The notes under the pieces were generated by a model that ran no database searches, was not told the origin of the DNA, and was given only the letters and a program-made list of their open reading frames with translations. 64,000 nucleotides of DNA. It comes from Bugula neritina (Eukaryota > Bryozoa > Gymnolaemata > Cheilostomatida > Bugulidae). Positions 1-13,520 of the stretch are shown here, in pieces. Position numbers and translations under genes: made by a program. Within the stretch, counting starts at the first letter, position 1; every line of letters starts with the position of its first letter. The stretch lies in contig OZ037766.1 of the NCBI GenBank assembly GCA_964035545.1, positions 16,872,222 to 16,936,221 of the forward strand, in the 5' to 3' direction.

Positions 1-54
<54 letters not shown>
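1..54. repeat. (TA)n microsatellite
   Basis: Uninterrupted TA dinucleotides run from the window edge, so the true left end is not visible. The same simple repeat recurs near 19.1, 19.3, 26.6 and 27.0 kb. Confidence 0.98.
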
Positions 55-58
<4 letters not shown>

Positions 59-2086
59 AATAATGTAAAGCCATTTCATTTATAAGCGATTAAAATGAAT
101 GGTAAGGTAAACGTAGCTTTGTGTTTAGCTTTTCTAGCTGTTCTCACTCTCACAATTAGCATCAATATAACTTGTATTGAATTTTTGTACATGTTTAGCA
201 TGTGTAAACCTTTATAGTGTCAGAGAAAATCAACATTGGTGCATACAGAAGAACCACAACTTTGGGAGGGGGTCTTACACTGATTCTGTGATATTATTAT
301 AAACATCTATGTTCATGCTATTTTTTAATGTCAGTTATTGTAGGAACTGGGTGGGATGTATTTGTTGAATTTACTCAGTCATTCCTGTGGTGTAATTGTT
401 AGGGCACCTGCTTACATACTGGAGGTCTCAGGTTTGAATGCCAGTAGGGCAATTGTTTTTCAGTTATTTTTTTGAAAAGTCTAGCATGCTGTAAGCTCGA
501 ATAAATTTAAAAAAACAACTCTTAAACCATTTACCAGTTTCTATATTATTATATAATAACACAATGTTATGTACTTAGTGATAACAAACATGCAATAACC
601 ATTCTTGTTAATATCACAGAATAATTGTGATACTTAGAATTTCTCAGAGTGCTGTAAATAAAATCACACGTAATACTGCAGCCATTTCTTCATAAGGAGA
701 GGAAGTAAGAACCAAAAAGACCAATCAAACTAGCAGCTAGGTACCTATTTTAGTCACATCTCTTAACTTTACAGTGTTCATTGTATAGAAATAGGGTGGT
801 CAAAGTAATGGTGTATAGTGCACCATAGTTTATAAAAATAGTATTACTGGTATAAAACTGTGCAAGGTGCTATAATTAGCTTAAACATGTAGCTGAGCAT
901 AGAAAAATATACGTTCAAGTTTCTATTGATAATTTAAATAGTTTATTTAGATTTTTAAAAGACATAGTGGTATTGTGAATAATAAAAACCTATATACATG
1001 TATATAAAAATAAGAAAAATATTGCATATATGTAATACTAGTCGAGAAATAGTCAAACATTATAATGAGTAAAATTGGACAGTCTACCTACCATGAAGCA
1101 GAACAAATGCATGTATGCCAGCACATTGTAGTTAAAAAAATGAATAAAAATATAACTATTCTTGCAAAAAAGTAACTTTACTGGTAGTTAAAAATACTCT
1201 ACCTGCATTTTAAAAATAAAAAGCCTTCAAAAAATAAGAACATCAAAGTTAAAATTGTGCATTAGTAGACATATTTTATCTCAGCATAGATAAATAGCCT
1301 TACCTACTCATCTATTGAGCAACATTTTTCTACAAATTTAATGTGAACCAAATATCATGAAACACTCTCAGCTGCACAGATTGATTTGCATGTGCTGCTC
1401 CTATATATTTCACCTCTAACTATGATTACACATGTCGAGTTTGTTTCTCCAAAAGCTAATTTAAATCAACAATTTAAACTATCTTTGTTTTTTTTATTCA
1501 AAATGATTTTATGTTACTGCAAAATATGTTTAGAGCTTGACTTGTGTAGTTTATCTTAAATAAGTCAAACTTGAAACGGCACAGTTAGTATTATACGTAG
1601 CTGTGCAATGATAAAAAGTTTGTAATAATGATTAATGATTGAATGTCATCTTAAAGATAGCTATGAGTTATTTCCTGTTAGGCCCTACCCATAAATAATG
1701 ATTAAAATATAATATGCTATCAACTTGTCCAGAATATCATTTGAAGTTTGCTTCATCACTTCAGGAACTGTTGCATTGGGAAGCTGCATACTATATCTAT
1801 TGTGATTTAATTAGAATAATGATTAGGTTAAATATAAGGCAATACTAGATACAATAACTTAAACAATATTTTAAATGGCACTTGTGTTCCACTCTGCAAA
1901 AATTTATACTGAAATGGTATGCTAGTGCATGGTTATAAATTATTTTTGGATAATTAATGGAAAATACTTGCAATATACTCGTATTTCAAGACCCATGATT
2001 AAAGGCAATTTATAATATGTGAGAAGAAACCAAAACATTTTTAGGTTAGTAGTGAGCATTCAATATTCATCACGAGTTGAATCTGA
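55..2086. other. Gene-free AT-rich stretch
   Basis: I see no exon-like reading frame with splice signals here. The only structured piece is a tRNA-like fragment near 381-455. The rest is AT-rich sequence downstream of the minus-strand gene that ends at 2087, and may include its 3' UTR. Confidence 0.6.
381..455 (+). repeat. tRNA-like fragment (possible SINE head)
   Basis: The stretch holds a Pol III A-box-like motif (TGGTGTAATTGTTAGGGC) followed about 30 bases later by a B-box-like motif (GGTTTGAATGCC). It resembles the tRNA-related head of a SINE but lacks the body shared by the SINE family at 11.1, 25.3 and 49.3 kb. It is too degenerate to call a functional tRNA. Confidence 0.45.
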
Positions 2087-3474
2087 TTAGATTTTGACAC
2101 AGACATGTGCAATGGGCACTGTTACCCGGGCTGGCTCGTACACCCAGTATAAGGGACCTGCAGGTGTTGATTGTCTGCAGCTGTTCTGTCTAAGCAGTCG
2201 AACGACGTCTATTTCCACCCGGTCTGACACTTTGGGTGGGTTTAAAGATTGACAGAGATCTGGACATGGTATAGCAAGTTCTATAGTAGGTGGCCAAATG
2301 TTCACTCCTTCTTTAGCTATCATAGTAACTATTTTCCTAATAAAAATAATGGCATGCAAGAGTATTGACTGTGAGAGAGATTAAGTGTGCGGGTTTTTCT
2401 ACAATGACTCAGGTTGAACACATGTTTAGATATTGAAGGGTGAGCCTGTATAAGGCTTTCTGTGAAGTACAGTATTTGCATACTAAAAGGAAGTTGGCAA
2501 TTGATTGAACATATTAAAGTTCTGTAATGATCATCTTGTATAAAACTTTGTATTACAGATAAAGGAGGTATTAATTGTTGAGCGGTTTACTTTTTTAGTA
2601 AATGCAAAACTGTTTTTCTAGCTACATAACCTGTTTTATTATAATTCAAACATACTGTTGATGATAATTCTTACTCACTTGCATACAAAGTAAAACTAAA
2701 TATGCTGCATTGGTTCCAACTCATGGTGTTGCATGAACTTGAAATTTGAGAATATAAGTCGAAGTATTTCTAAATAACTTTTTGTTTATATTCATGATAA
2801 ACAATTTCAAACAGTGCCCGTTGGCTAAATACCACACATCAGTTTTTCAAATTAAATTTAAGCATTTAAGGTTGCTCCAACTTAAAATATGTGATCATAT
2901 ATATTAATTTTCCATATTCTTATTATACTAACTTGATAGTCTAAACTGTTCTGCTTACACGCTTCAAGTGTTAGACTTTGTTGAAATATATACTGTATAA
3001 AGCTATTTTTCAAATGAATTTAAATAAAAATAAACAGATTGCACTTTCAGCTGTTAAAGTTAGCAACCCTAATCAAAGTTTGTGCAGACTTGCAATTGTT
3101 TCTAATCATGCTGCATTTTATTTATAAAAGCATCGTCATGTAAACATAGGTTAATAAAGCACTTACCATGGACTTAGAGCCTTCAATCTCATTGGCAGAG
3201 CATGCACCAACTGCTGGTTAACAGTGGTGGGGCAATCGTCTGTTGAATGATCTGTTATAAAATTGTGCAGGAGAAGCTGCTTTTCAACTACCTCTTCTAT
3301 GTTTGTGGAGTGTTGATATTTGCCGAGCATTGTTTCCAATTTAATCAAAGGTGGTTGTACAGCACCAGCGGCAATGCAGCTCTCTTCATCTTCTAGTTCT
3401 GTAGAATCAGCTAAGCTTCGTATGAGTCCGTGCCGTAAGAAAACCAGTATTGTTAAGAACTTTAGAACACCCAT
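2087..3474 (-). CDS. Small secreted protein, probable divergent IL-17-like cytokine (2 exons)
   Basis: Exon 1 is 3474-3167 (ATG at 3474, donor GTAAGT, phase 2) and exon 2 is 2336-2087 (acceptor TTAG, stop TAA). Joined they encode about 185 residues. The N-terminus (MGVLKFLTILVFL) looks like a secretory signal peptide. The junction gives SPWKIV, then PPTIELAIPCPDLC, DVVRLLRQNSC and a C-terminal VPIAHVCVKI. This order recalls the IL-17 cystine-knot domain: a proline-tryptophan segment, a CxxxC-like motif, a basic segment ending in Cys, and a terminal valine-rich strand with Cys-Val. Known IL-17s usually carry one more cysteine in the last strand, so the pattern is reduced. If the call is right, it is an extracellular ligand for IL-17-type receptors. 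Exons and secretion are better supported than the family. It lies on the same strand as the sulfotransferase upstream of it. Confidence 0.55.
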
Positions 3475-4834
3475 CACTGAGACTAGCTGAGATAAACTGC
3501 TGATGCTAACATGTTAGCTTACCTTTAAATTGTGTTCCAAATGTTCCTTTTTATTGAAGTTTCAGTTTTATTTTTCAGATATATAATGTAGTTTCCATCC
3601 AATATGAAAATTCCAAAAATACTTTTTTCCAACTATTCATGCTTATGCAATAGAGAAATATAAATCTTTTCTAGTGGGTTATAATTTTGTAAGAATGTTG
3701 TATTTCCTTTTTTGGTGATGCTATTGTCAAATCACTATTTTTATCTTCTACGTTAATTCCTCATATGTTAGTATTCTTTGAATGTTGTTTAAGTTATACA
3801 TATAATAAGTTATGAGCCACCTGCAATATAGGATTATGAATATAATTACTGAACATTTGCAATTTATTTTAATTGCATTACATTGAATAATCTATTAAAT
3901 TTAATTTTTGACTTGAAAACCACTATTTATTGTTCAAGCTTTTCATTGTTTTGTTTTTTTTTCAAACAATATATTTAGCCTTAGCATTATAATACTTATG
4001 CTAATTAATAATTGGAGGTTGGAATAGCATTATAACCTAAGTATTTTAGTAGTGATTCAAGTTTTTAGATTGCTGCCACTTTTTAATAGCTTTTTATATA
4101 TAAATAAGCTCTTTGTTTTATGACACCTTCTCAGAAAAATTACTTTAATATTTGCAAAGAATGAAATTGAAATCTAAAATTTGTATTGCATGTTTTTTGT
4201 TTTTGATTTATAAGTAATTAACAGCTGCTTAGTTATAATACAATTTTCTTGCAATATATATTTATACATTTATAAAGTAGAAACATGATATATTTAAAAT
4301 GATTATTAAATATTAGTTCTGCCATTTGATGAGGAATCGAAAAAAATAACTGTGGACTTTATTGCTCAATGGAAGACAGGATGAAAACTTGCAATAGAAC
4401 TTTAATGTCTTTCAAACATTGATTAGTAAATTAATCTTGGAATGGAAAATAGGAAAATTTTTACAATTCAATTAGCTAATGGAGTACACTTAGCCATTCG
4501 GAAAAAATTGTTTACTTGATGCATAATGGAAAAAATGAAAATATTTTGTAATGGCATGATTAATGCATGTTTTTCCTAAAGCTCATTAGCTAATCCTCTA
4601 GTGACAAGTGATTCTATCACAATGTGTGATGGAACAAATAATATTCTATATCTCAATACCCTAATGTAGTTTATTAATAGTTACATTATAACTCTGTTGT
4701 CTGAATAAAATAACAAAAAGTTTCAATAATTATAGTTTTGTTTCTTTAAAGATAGAATAAAATACAATAAAAAGCTATTGGTATAACACTAAACGACATT
4801 TTACAGTATAAAGATGTATCTGAACCTGAAACCT
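3475..4834. other. Gene-free AT-rich intergenic stretch
   Basis: No exon-like frame was found between the IL-17-like gene and the inverted-repeat element at 4835. The short open frames here have no supporting splice or family signal. Confidence 0.5.
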
Positions 4835-5184
4835 TAAGCCTAGGGCCACACGGTGCGTATTTTCGCCTGCGAAAATTGAAATCACAAGTAGCAAAGGTGT
4901 CCACTGTGCGCGTTGAGAAAACCTTCCCACTTGTCGCTCAGCATTTTCAACGCAAGTGCGAATCGTCTCTGTCGTCGTCACCTAATTGGCTGGTAGTTAT
5001 TCAGCGAGCCCAATTTCTTTATTTTAGTGCTACATTCCAGTAATTTGCGTTTTATTGAAAGCGAGTGCGATTTAAAAATGAAAGCTTTATTTATCACGCA
5101 TCACTGACGCTACAGTGGACACCTTTGCTACTTGTGATTTCAATTTTCGCATGCGAAAATACGCACAGTGTGACCCTAGGCTTA
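4835..5184. mobile_element. MITE with 73-bp terminal inverted repeats
   Basis: The left arm (4835-4907) and the reverse complement of the right arm (5112-5184) are both 73 bp and differ at only about three positions. Both start TAAGCCTAGGG and end GGTGTCCACTGT. The 350-bp element has no transposase frame, so it is non-autonomous. The flanks allow a TA target duplication just inside the outermost bases, or a TTAA/TTAC pair, so the superfamily is not decided. It is locally GC-richer than its surroundings, which suggests a fairly recent arrival. Confidence 0.88.
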
Positions 5185-5457
5185 CTTAACTAAAAGCTGC
5201 ACAAAATCAAAAATAAAATCTTTACAGCTGCATGCGCTTCAACACAGCATAGAAGGCTATGCCCACTGCATGTGCTGTGTTAATAGGTACTGTATGCTGT
5301 ATTGAAAGTTAAGTTTTATGCTGTCTTATTAAACTAACCCTAGTTTCTTGGCAATTGAATTTTAAATCTGATCATTATACCTTCTGCACATCAGTTTACA
5401 TTATAGTCTCCATGTTGTTGCATGTAAGGACCTTGTACAGTTAAAATATTTCAGCAA

Positions 5458-6421
5458 TTATGAATAGATAAAAGATGGCAAATCTCTCTCTGCGGCCCAT
5501 TCATTTAATACCCTATCAAACTGCTCGTTACCACTAACTGTGAAGTAGTTCTTCCAGTCTCCAACTTTACCTGTAAGTTAAAGTAATAAAAGGCAACCTT
5601 TATTTTTACATTTTGATTTTATAATTGAAGAAATAAATTATGTATAATTTTCAAAAGTTGAACCTATAGCACAAACAATTGATTTTTATCCGTCAAATTA
5701 TGAACCTAAGATCTAAAAAGATTGCACTCAAAATGTTCACTTGAGACAGTAAATTAGACTATTAGTTCAATAACCAAATGTGAAATAAAAGAAAGTTGCT
5801 ATTGCTAATTAAATTTTACTAATATTAAAATGCAAAAGTGATTATTAAAATAATTAGTACTTAGATCTAGAATGCAAGTCAAACCTTTTCTGAACACTTC
5901 TGCTGCAACTTCTTTTTTGGCATCCAAGAACTGTAAACAGCAAAACAAGATTGAAAAAATATAAGCAACTAACTGATATTGCACACTTACACAGGACACA
6001 CAACACATACAACGTACACACACAGCACACGAAGCACACAACACACACCACATACACTATCCATACAACTTTCACAACATGCATAATGCACACATAACAG
6101 CACAACACGCATTAGTACATTACATAATGCCATAATCTTATGTAGGTGCTGAGTATTATAGGAGTAAAGCTATTAAACAACAGTTAAGAACAAACCACTC
6201 CAAACTTTTCTCCAAGACCATCCATACTGCTAGCTTTTCCTTTCCTCATTTTGTCTATATCTGCGGCAGCAGCTATTTGATGGATTAGTTCATCACCTCT
6301 GTCGGTTCCCATAAATTCATTGATTTTCTGTATCGTTGAAAATGCATTCTGGAACAGGAAGATGAGATATTGAAAAGATTCAAATGTAGTTTCATAGTAT
6401 CAAATAGATCTACACACACAT

Positions 6422-6453
<32 letters not shown>

Positions 6454-9400
6454 ACGCACACGCACACGCACACGCACACGCACACGCACACACACACACA
6501 CACACACGAATGCTACAGTTTCTATTCATCATTACTAACCCATACCTTTATGGAGTGAATAATGACCATGAAAGAGCAAAAAATACAGGTATGAGAGCAC
6601 AAAATAGAGACATGAGGCTAATGATGAGCCTAGAAGAGAGAGAAGTAACAGCACGAGACTAAATAATATACCTTAGAGCACGAAAATGAGGGTATGAGAG
6701 CAAATTATAGACCTATGGGAGCGTTTTGTGGGCATATAAAAAAGAATACTAGCTAGATACTTTATTGTAAGCATATGAGATACAATAATGAGTGAATATT
6801 TGACCATTTGGCACTCAATATACTTTTGCTTTCAACCAGAGTAAAAGATAGCATATTTTAGAAGTGTTAACTAGTGCTATTGAATAACTATTATATTATA
6901 TTAAAGTTATCTTTATACAAATTTAAATGTTGGTTACATCATTGCTGTTTGTTGGAAATTTCCAACTACACATAATATGACTATTGGGCTAAATATTAAA
7001 ATTTCCTGTTATACAAAACTTTTTAATTGATGCAAGCACAATAGTGTATTGCATCAATTAATTATGTAGATGTCGAAATAAATGCTTCTGTTGTTAAGGA
7101 TTGTTTGCAGCATCGGTAATTTTCCGATCTATTAGCAATTTTATGCAACCTAAAAAAATCCCTAACAAAATAAAAAACACTTATTTCATTTATTTAGTTC
7201 ATATATACAGATATTCATTATGGTCATAACCATTATTACTATTTCACACAAAACAAACCTCTACATTACTGTACACACTTTATGTTTGAAAAATAAACAA
7301 ATCAAAGTAGTATAAAATGTCAAATGGCTCAAAAATCTCTCCTTTATAACATTCACCTCTAGGTATATGCTTGTTATGTATGTTTTTTATGTGCAAGCTT
7401 ATAGGGGGTTTATTTTTACGATAATTCAAGTAACAGTTACTTCACAGTCTAGAATCTAGATTATCTATACTCATAAGGAAACTTAACTTGATTCCCCACT
7501 GCACTAGTCATCAGTAAATTTCCAAGACCATCCTTTATAGCTTTTGCAATCCAGCAATATCTCATCACTAAACGTGCTCCAATGGAGCATTCACATAAAT
7601 GCTCACAAAAAGTTTCCATAAATTTATAATTTTTTGGAATACCCCCAATAATCGTGCATATTGGTCTATTAGCTAGCTATTTGATACTTGATAATGTATA
7701 AGCTATACAAACAGCAACTCATGATGGCTTACAAACAAGTCATTTAATATAATATTTAGCTTATAGTAGTTTGTAGACTTTGTAAAATAGTTATGTTAAG
7801 AGTTACCTTCCCTTTCAATATTGGTTACAGATAGAAGAGCTCAAACACTAAGAGATGAAGATATTGAAGGCAATCTCTTTCAAGATGGTCAATACTGGTG
7901 TGTACGTACATTTTTCAAGTTCATTATATCATTACATAAGGGAACTTTTATACATCTTACCAGCTTGATATCTTCAAAGAAAATAATCAATACATTTGAC
8001 TTGGTTCTCAGGCTCCACATGTACTCAATGAAATCAAAGTAGCTACCAAATGGCTGCTCTTTTGACCAAAAAGGACCAGCTACAAACTCTTCTAGAGTCA
8101 TCTGATTAAACATTGTACCAATTTCATGGTCAGGGATCATTTTGTTCAGCTAAAACATACATTTCAAAGAGTTCAAGAACAATAGCATAATGCTTGTTTA
8201 ACATATTGTATGTGATTGTAGTGATAAATTCTCTGCAATCCATCAGTAAAAATATCGTTTTCAATATCTAAGTTGTTTAGAGCAGTTTTTTTCATGAGCG
8301 TAAAGCTCCTGGTTACGTTGCAAAATATTCATGATTTACACAACAGTCATTTAAAACTGGTACAATGCTTGTCTGTACTCAATAGCAATGCTTGTTCTAT
8401 TTTTTACACTTTATTATAAGCAGGATTGAGGTTAGCTGCAAATCACTGTAAAAAATTAAGTTAACTTAGCTAAATTGCAAGATGTTGAAAAACTGATACA
8501 TCATGTATTAACCATATTGTCACACCTTATCAATTCATATTTTAGGAAAATTGCAATTCCTGTATTATGCAGGATATATAGTAAAAACTCATGCATAATT
8601 TACTAAAACAGACTTACTAGTTTAGACATATGAAAGTAAAATGACACTGCTACATCCTTCGGATTCCTCATCACTATATCAAATAAACATTATCATATAT
8701 GAACTATAAAATAAATCAGGCATGCTAATGTATTATGTCCGCCAATAATGTATTTATCTGCCTAATAAATTATACTTGTCGTCACCAACATAACTTGTTA
8801 TTTGGAGTTTAATTTAACCAACTTTACAAATAAAGTCAACTGACTTAACTTGCTAGTGGATGTGTGTCAATTGTTTATGTTTTATGTATAGGTAATAGTT
8901 ATTATGCAGACTCATACTGAAAAAGTTCTTCTTCAATTACTATATAATTTGCTTTTTTAGCACAGCATATTGAAATTTAATTGTAAATAAAAACTACTTC
9001 ATCAGCATTATCAAAGAAAAATAAAAGACTATAATAGACATTGCAGCTTTCCAAAATCATAAATTAATAAAATCATTTCCTTAAAAACATTTGCTATTTC
9101 AAAGCAAATCATAAATATTATGTATTATCTATAAAATATATTTGATAATAACGCACAAAAGTAAATATATAACGTTGTAGAAATTTGGCAAGCACTTTAT
9201 CGAACATAACACATTTATAGCAGATATGCCATATGCACTAATATTCCTCACTTATAATTCTGTATGTTTTTATATATGGTGTTTTGCATAAATTGTATTT
9301 TGTCAGCATTAAGAAAAAATTTAAAAATTTAACTTTACATAAAATTTGTAATAAAACTTTTGGCTATAAAATACATAATACATACTAGATAGGTTAGGCT

Positions 9401-10658
9401 TTCACATTTACAGCAGACAATTACACTGATCATTTATTCATAACCAAACTTCCAAGGATTTTGATATAGAATTATAAATTAGTCAAGGTAAACAGGTTAG
9501 CAGCTACAGCTGTATTACTTGTATATTAAATATAAATATAGGTATTCTGTGTTCAACATACCAACAACAGTTTTTCCTTTTCTGAACTCTGCTGGTAGCA
9601 CATCTGTTCTGTAATGTGTGTTCAACACTCTAGGAGAAGGGAATTCCTTGTCAGCTCTATTCACAGGGCAGAAATCTAACATACAGCCAATTTTGCTGAT
9701 TGTAGTGTAGTCCGCTGAGCCTTTTAACAACATTGTCATTATTTCCCAAACTAGATGAGCTCCTATAATGATTTATATTTGTGAGTAAAACTGCGGAAGA
9801 GTTTAGACTTTTAATTCAGCAATGCAAAAGATTTCATTCAATCAGGGAATTTTAAAGACATGTGTTCCACCTTAATAATTTTCAGACAAAATAAGCTTTT
9901 TTTAAATTTATATTTTTTTCTTCTATTTTAATAACCTGACCAGTACTTAAAACTACATATATCTTATAGCACACTAGTTTTAGATGATCACTTATTTTGT
10001 TTTGTTTTTAACTAAAACTTGAAATTGCTGCTGTTTCCAATTATACCTTTATATGTCATTAACACAGACATTATGAGAATGTTAGTTTTTACATGAGCAT
10101 TCAATTTCCTGAGAACTAAGCTCTGGTGCTAAACCTTATCACATGCTAAATAGACGTATGCTTTTTTAAGAATATGAAGAAGAGGAACGGCTAGATACTT
10201 TTTTGTGAGCATATGTGAGATAAACTGATGAGTGAATGTTTGACTATCTGGCACTCCAGACTATATATCAGCCCATTTAAAATACCTAAGATTTCAGAGC
10301 CAATGATTTATTTTGAGGGACAATGAAATATATAGCCTTGCAAAGCTAATTCAAAGAGAAGTGGCAATAAAACTAAACTAAAAATATATTTTATATTCAT
10401 AAACTATATGCCCATAATTTATGTGACTTCAAGTTTTGATTGAGTGTTTGAAATGCTGGTAGCACCAAACTAACCATTTTTAGGGTAACTGACTAACAGG
10501 AAGTCTTCATCCCGCCATTTGTATGCATTTAGCTGCTCCACTATTTCTTTAAACGTCTGCTTGTCATCTTTTGATCCCATCATTTCTGACATAGCCACCA
10601 CCCTCACAGATCCATCATCACTAGTGAAAGAAAGCTTGTTGGTGTCTGGCTCACTCAT
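5458..10658 (-). CDS. Cytosolic sulfotransferase (SULT family), 7 exons, intact
   Basis: Exons: 10658-10475, 9762-9562, 8673-8618, 8149-7961, 6348-6196, 5930-5885, 5570-5458. All introns are GT/AG and phases match throughout, giving 313 residues, the usual SULT length. The enzyme should transfer sulfate from PAPS to a small hydroxyl or amine acceptor in the cytosol. PAPS-binding motifs are visible: SYPKNG (residues 57-62, 5'-phosphosulfate loop), RNPKDVAVS (from 130, 3'-phosphate) and RKGKVGDWKNYFT near 275-287. The expected catalytic histidine is His110 in NTHYRTDVLP, where vertebrate SULTs have KTHLP. An upstream in-frame ATG at 10685 would add nine residues; 10658 is preferred because it matches the paralogue's start. 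The gene is divergent from the paralogue at 14955. The substrate cannot be read from sequence. Confidence 0.94.
6412..6508. repeat. (CA)n/(CACG)n microsatellite
   Basis: CA dinucleotides with a central block of CACACG units lie in the intron between exons 4 and 5 of the minus-strand sulfotransferase. Long open frames over it on either strand are repeat artefacts. A looser CA-rich patch occurs near 5980-6110 in the next intron. Confidence 0.95.
6740..6815. repeat. Dispersed repeat, copy 1
   Basis: The sequence from about CTAGATACTTTATTGT to TTGGCACTC is closely matched at 10183-10262 in the same orientation. Both copies lie in introns of the minus-strand sulfotransferase. No coding capacity or terminal repeats are visible. 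Confidence 0.6.
10183..10262. repeat. Dispersed repeat, copy 2
   Basis: This is the second copy of the repeat at 6740-6815, sharing GCTAGATACTTT, GAGTGAATGTTTGAC and CTGGCACTC with small differences. It sits in intron 1 of the minus-strand sulfotransferase. Confidence 0.6.
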
Positions 10659-11097
10659 TGTATGCAGTGAATGGGTCTGAAACATATTAAGAATTATTTG
10701 AAAGACATGGCTGGGAGGACAACTCCTCTCACAATTATTATACCTGCTACTATGAGGGTAACAAGGAGTCTATTTTTACTAACCAACGAGCACAAGCCTT
10801 TTTTAACTTTATCATACATAAAATACAGCTTTTTATATTGCAACAGGAAATCCTAAGTAAATTTTGTTATAAGTTTTAGCGAGTTACAACTCCTTGAAGT
10901 ACGATATTTCTGACTCTGGCTCACAGTTGAGTGAAGTGAATATCTGCATGAAGTACTGGCTCAGTACATTCCCTATCTAACAACTTTCAGTAAGAAAATT
11001 GTTTTTAAAGCAAAACTCTAATACCCCAACAAGAGAAATATTCAATACCCATAAAATGTTGAAAAATAATTATAAACCATTTTATATCTGCATGAAA

Positions 11098-11309
11098 AGG
11101 AAGCAGTTGTAGTGTAGGGATTAGAACGTTTGCTTAGTAAGCACGAATTCATGGGACCGACAAAGGCCATTGGTGATGTTAGAAAAAGCATAAAGTCATA
11201 ATTGCTCCTGCGCCTCATCTGAATAAGTCCTTAGCCCAATTTAACAAAAACCTCTTCCATCAGGGGTTTTCTCACAGGGATGGTGACTATAAACTTTTGT
11301 GAGTTTTAA
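11098..11309 (+). mobile_element. tRNA-derived SINE, copy 1
   Basis: It shares the tRNA-like head, the central GGCCATTGGTGATGTTAG block and the 3' TCAGGGGTTTTCTCACAGG block with copies at 25228 and 49215. It is flanked by an imperfect duplication (ATATCTGCATGAAAA before, ATATCTGTATAAAAA after). It is more diverged than the 49215 copy. Confidence 0.82.
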
Positions 11310-13169
11310 TATCTGTATAAAAATATACTACTAATAAAAAAGATATTGGTTACCATGAGTCAACATCTGAAATTGATTAATTACCCAACAGAGCAAAAGG
11401 ATAATGTGCTGATGATGAATAGAATTTTATTATTTCTCTAGTTTGCTTATATATGCATACCAAGAATATATGTTTTTTGTTTTCTGACTGCATAAATCCC
11501 ACACATTTCAACAACTTAGCAATCATGAGTAACATCAATTATCCATTATGTCACAAGCAAGATTAGGTTTGGTGATAGAGTTGTCTCTCCTTTAAACTAT
11601 TTAACACGAATGTTGTTTTACTTCATATATTATGATTTGATTATTATTTTAAGCTCGATGTAGTTGTTATTTCATTAAAAGTTGTATTTATGTTCAGTCA
11701 TGCATATGTCATCTTCTATAAATTACTGTCTTATATACCCATACAGTCTATGTTGGATTACACAAAACTCAAAGATCTGCAAGTAACCTGTACTCCAATG
11801 AAATATTTAAGATTAGTTGGATAATTTCAGGCATGGAAAGGTATTTGACATTTCAGTGCTACATAAACCTCACATTGAAATAATATGACAATTCATCTAC
11901 TATGTTATACACATAATACAATGTTGCATATTTTTGCATATGCCAATAATATACTCTCAAATCTGGATCATTTGCAGTTATTAGCATTTCATAGTTTCTT
12001 TTATTCCATGATCACCATATGAAAAAACATCATAATAATTAACTTTACAATTTATGTAGATCATAACCTTATCATGCTTTCGTTTTGCTATGATAGTAAT
12101 AAATTTGCTTTGAAATAAATACTTTGTGCTGTTTTTGGATAACATTGGCATTTTGCATACTTCATAATTTATCTTCTGATAATATTCCTATTGTGCTTTA
12201 CATTTATGTACCTCACGGAAAAAACCACTTAGTTCCGCCCAAGAGATCTTCTAAACTTATTTAATACTGATCTTTTTGGGAGAAAAGTTATTATCTATAT
12301 CTATATCTATATGTTAAAACTAATCTCAACACAATAGCCACCATGTAAATAAATTCACATAGCCTACTTACAATTATACTGAAAAGGAGATTCTGTAATA
12401 TAGTCCACAGCAACCAACCTGTAGCTAAGCTGTTTATGAAAGACTGAGCTGTGTATAAGGAGTATAACATAATATAAGTAGATGTTTAGTGACCTGGAAC
12501 TGACATACTGACATACATAACTAATGATACTTGATGCGGTTTGTGCTTTTGTATGTGTAAATACTATATTCTTATTAACAATTGAATCTTTACTAATGCT
12601 AATAAATCATACTTACCTGGAAGTTAGCAGAAAGAAATTAATTGAGTTTAAGTAGAACATAAAAGGCATTCCCCGGAGGACAATGTCAGTAGTTATAAGA
12701 TGAATGGGATGCTATCCTGGCTTTGTAAAATAAAACTAAACAGCGTTTACTTTTCTAAATGCTTTGTAATCAATTGAACTCAACCTTACTTTTGTACTTT
12801 TATGAGTATAATTTAGCAGCATTTCAATACTTTAGGAAGCAGCTCCATGAGAACACTTTACTATTGTTATCTTTTCAGTATGTGGGTTAGTGTGCAATCA
12901 AGTGACTTTCTAACATGTAAGCTAAATCAACTCCACAAGTGAGATTCAGGTTACAATAATATATTTTGTACAATGATACACAATCCAAATACATCAATAA
13001 CTACTCAGCACAATGTTTACAGTTTACCAGACTACTCCTAACTGACTGTTACGCGGGAAGTCACAGCTACTAATTATAGTTCATGATTCCTATTGGCCGG
13101 TTGCTGTCTCGGGTCATCTTCTTAATATACTTAGTGACCCCGTGCTGCACTTAGAAGAAAATTAACATT

Positions 13170-13190
13170 CCCCCCCCCCCCCCCCCCCCC
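13170..13190. repeat. 21-base poly(C) tract
   Basis: A run of 21 C lies in otherwise AT-rich DNA (21 G on the minus strand). It is a GC-biased homopolymer and could form unusual secondary structure. Its exact length may be affected by sequencing error. Confidence 0.9.
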
Positions 13191-13520
13191 GTTTGTTACG
13201 ATGGTAGCTCCACGAGCCACCACAGTCCACACTATTCACCAAGTATTCACACATATGATCTAGGTCTACTTCACTTTATAGTCAATTTACTTTTCAGCAC
13301 TTAGAGCATATAACTTATTGCATGTTAGAATAAGCAACTCTAGCAATTGAAACTGTATGAATGGTCAAGTGTGGCTAATTTGAAAATGCCATCAAAGTCC
13401 TTGTAAAGGCCTCAAAACTGTTTTAATATTTGCTTTGTTATCTTCAAAAAATAACAAAATAACCCCATCTTATAATCAGCCTATTGTTTCTTGGAAAAAG
13501 CTTATGCATACTAGGGGTTA

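Noticed and set aside
5805-6108. Cysteine-rich open frames on the minus strand
   Set aside because: They arise from a CA/TG-rich low-complexity intron patch overlapping exon 6 of the sulfotransferase in the wrong frame.
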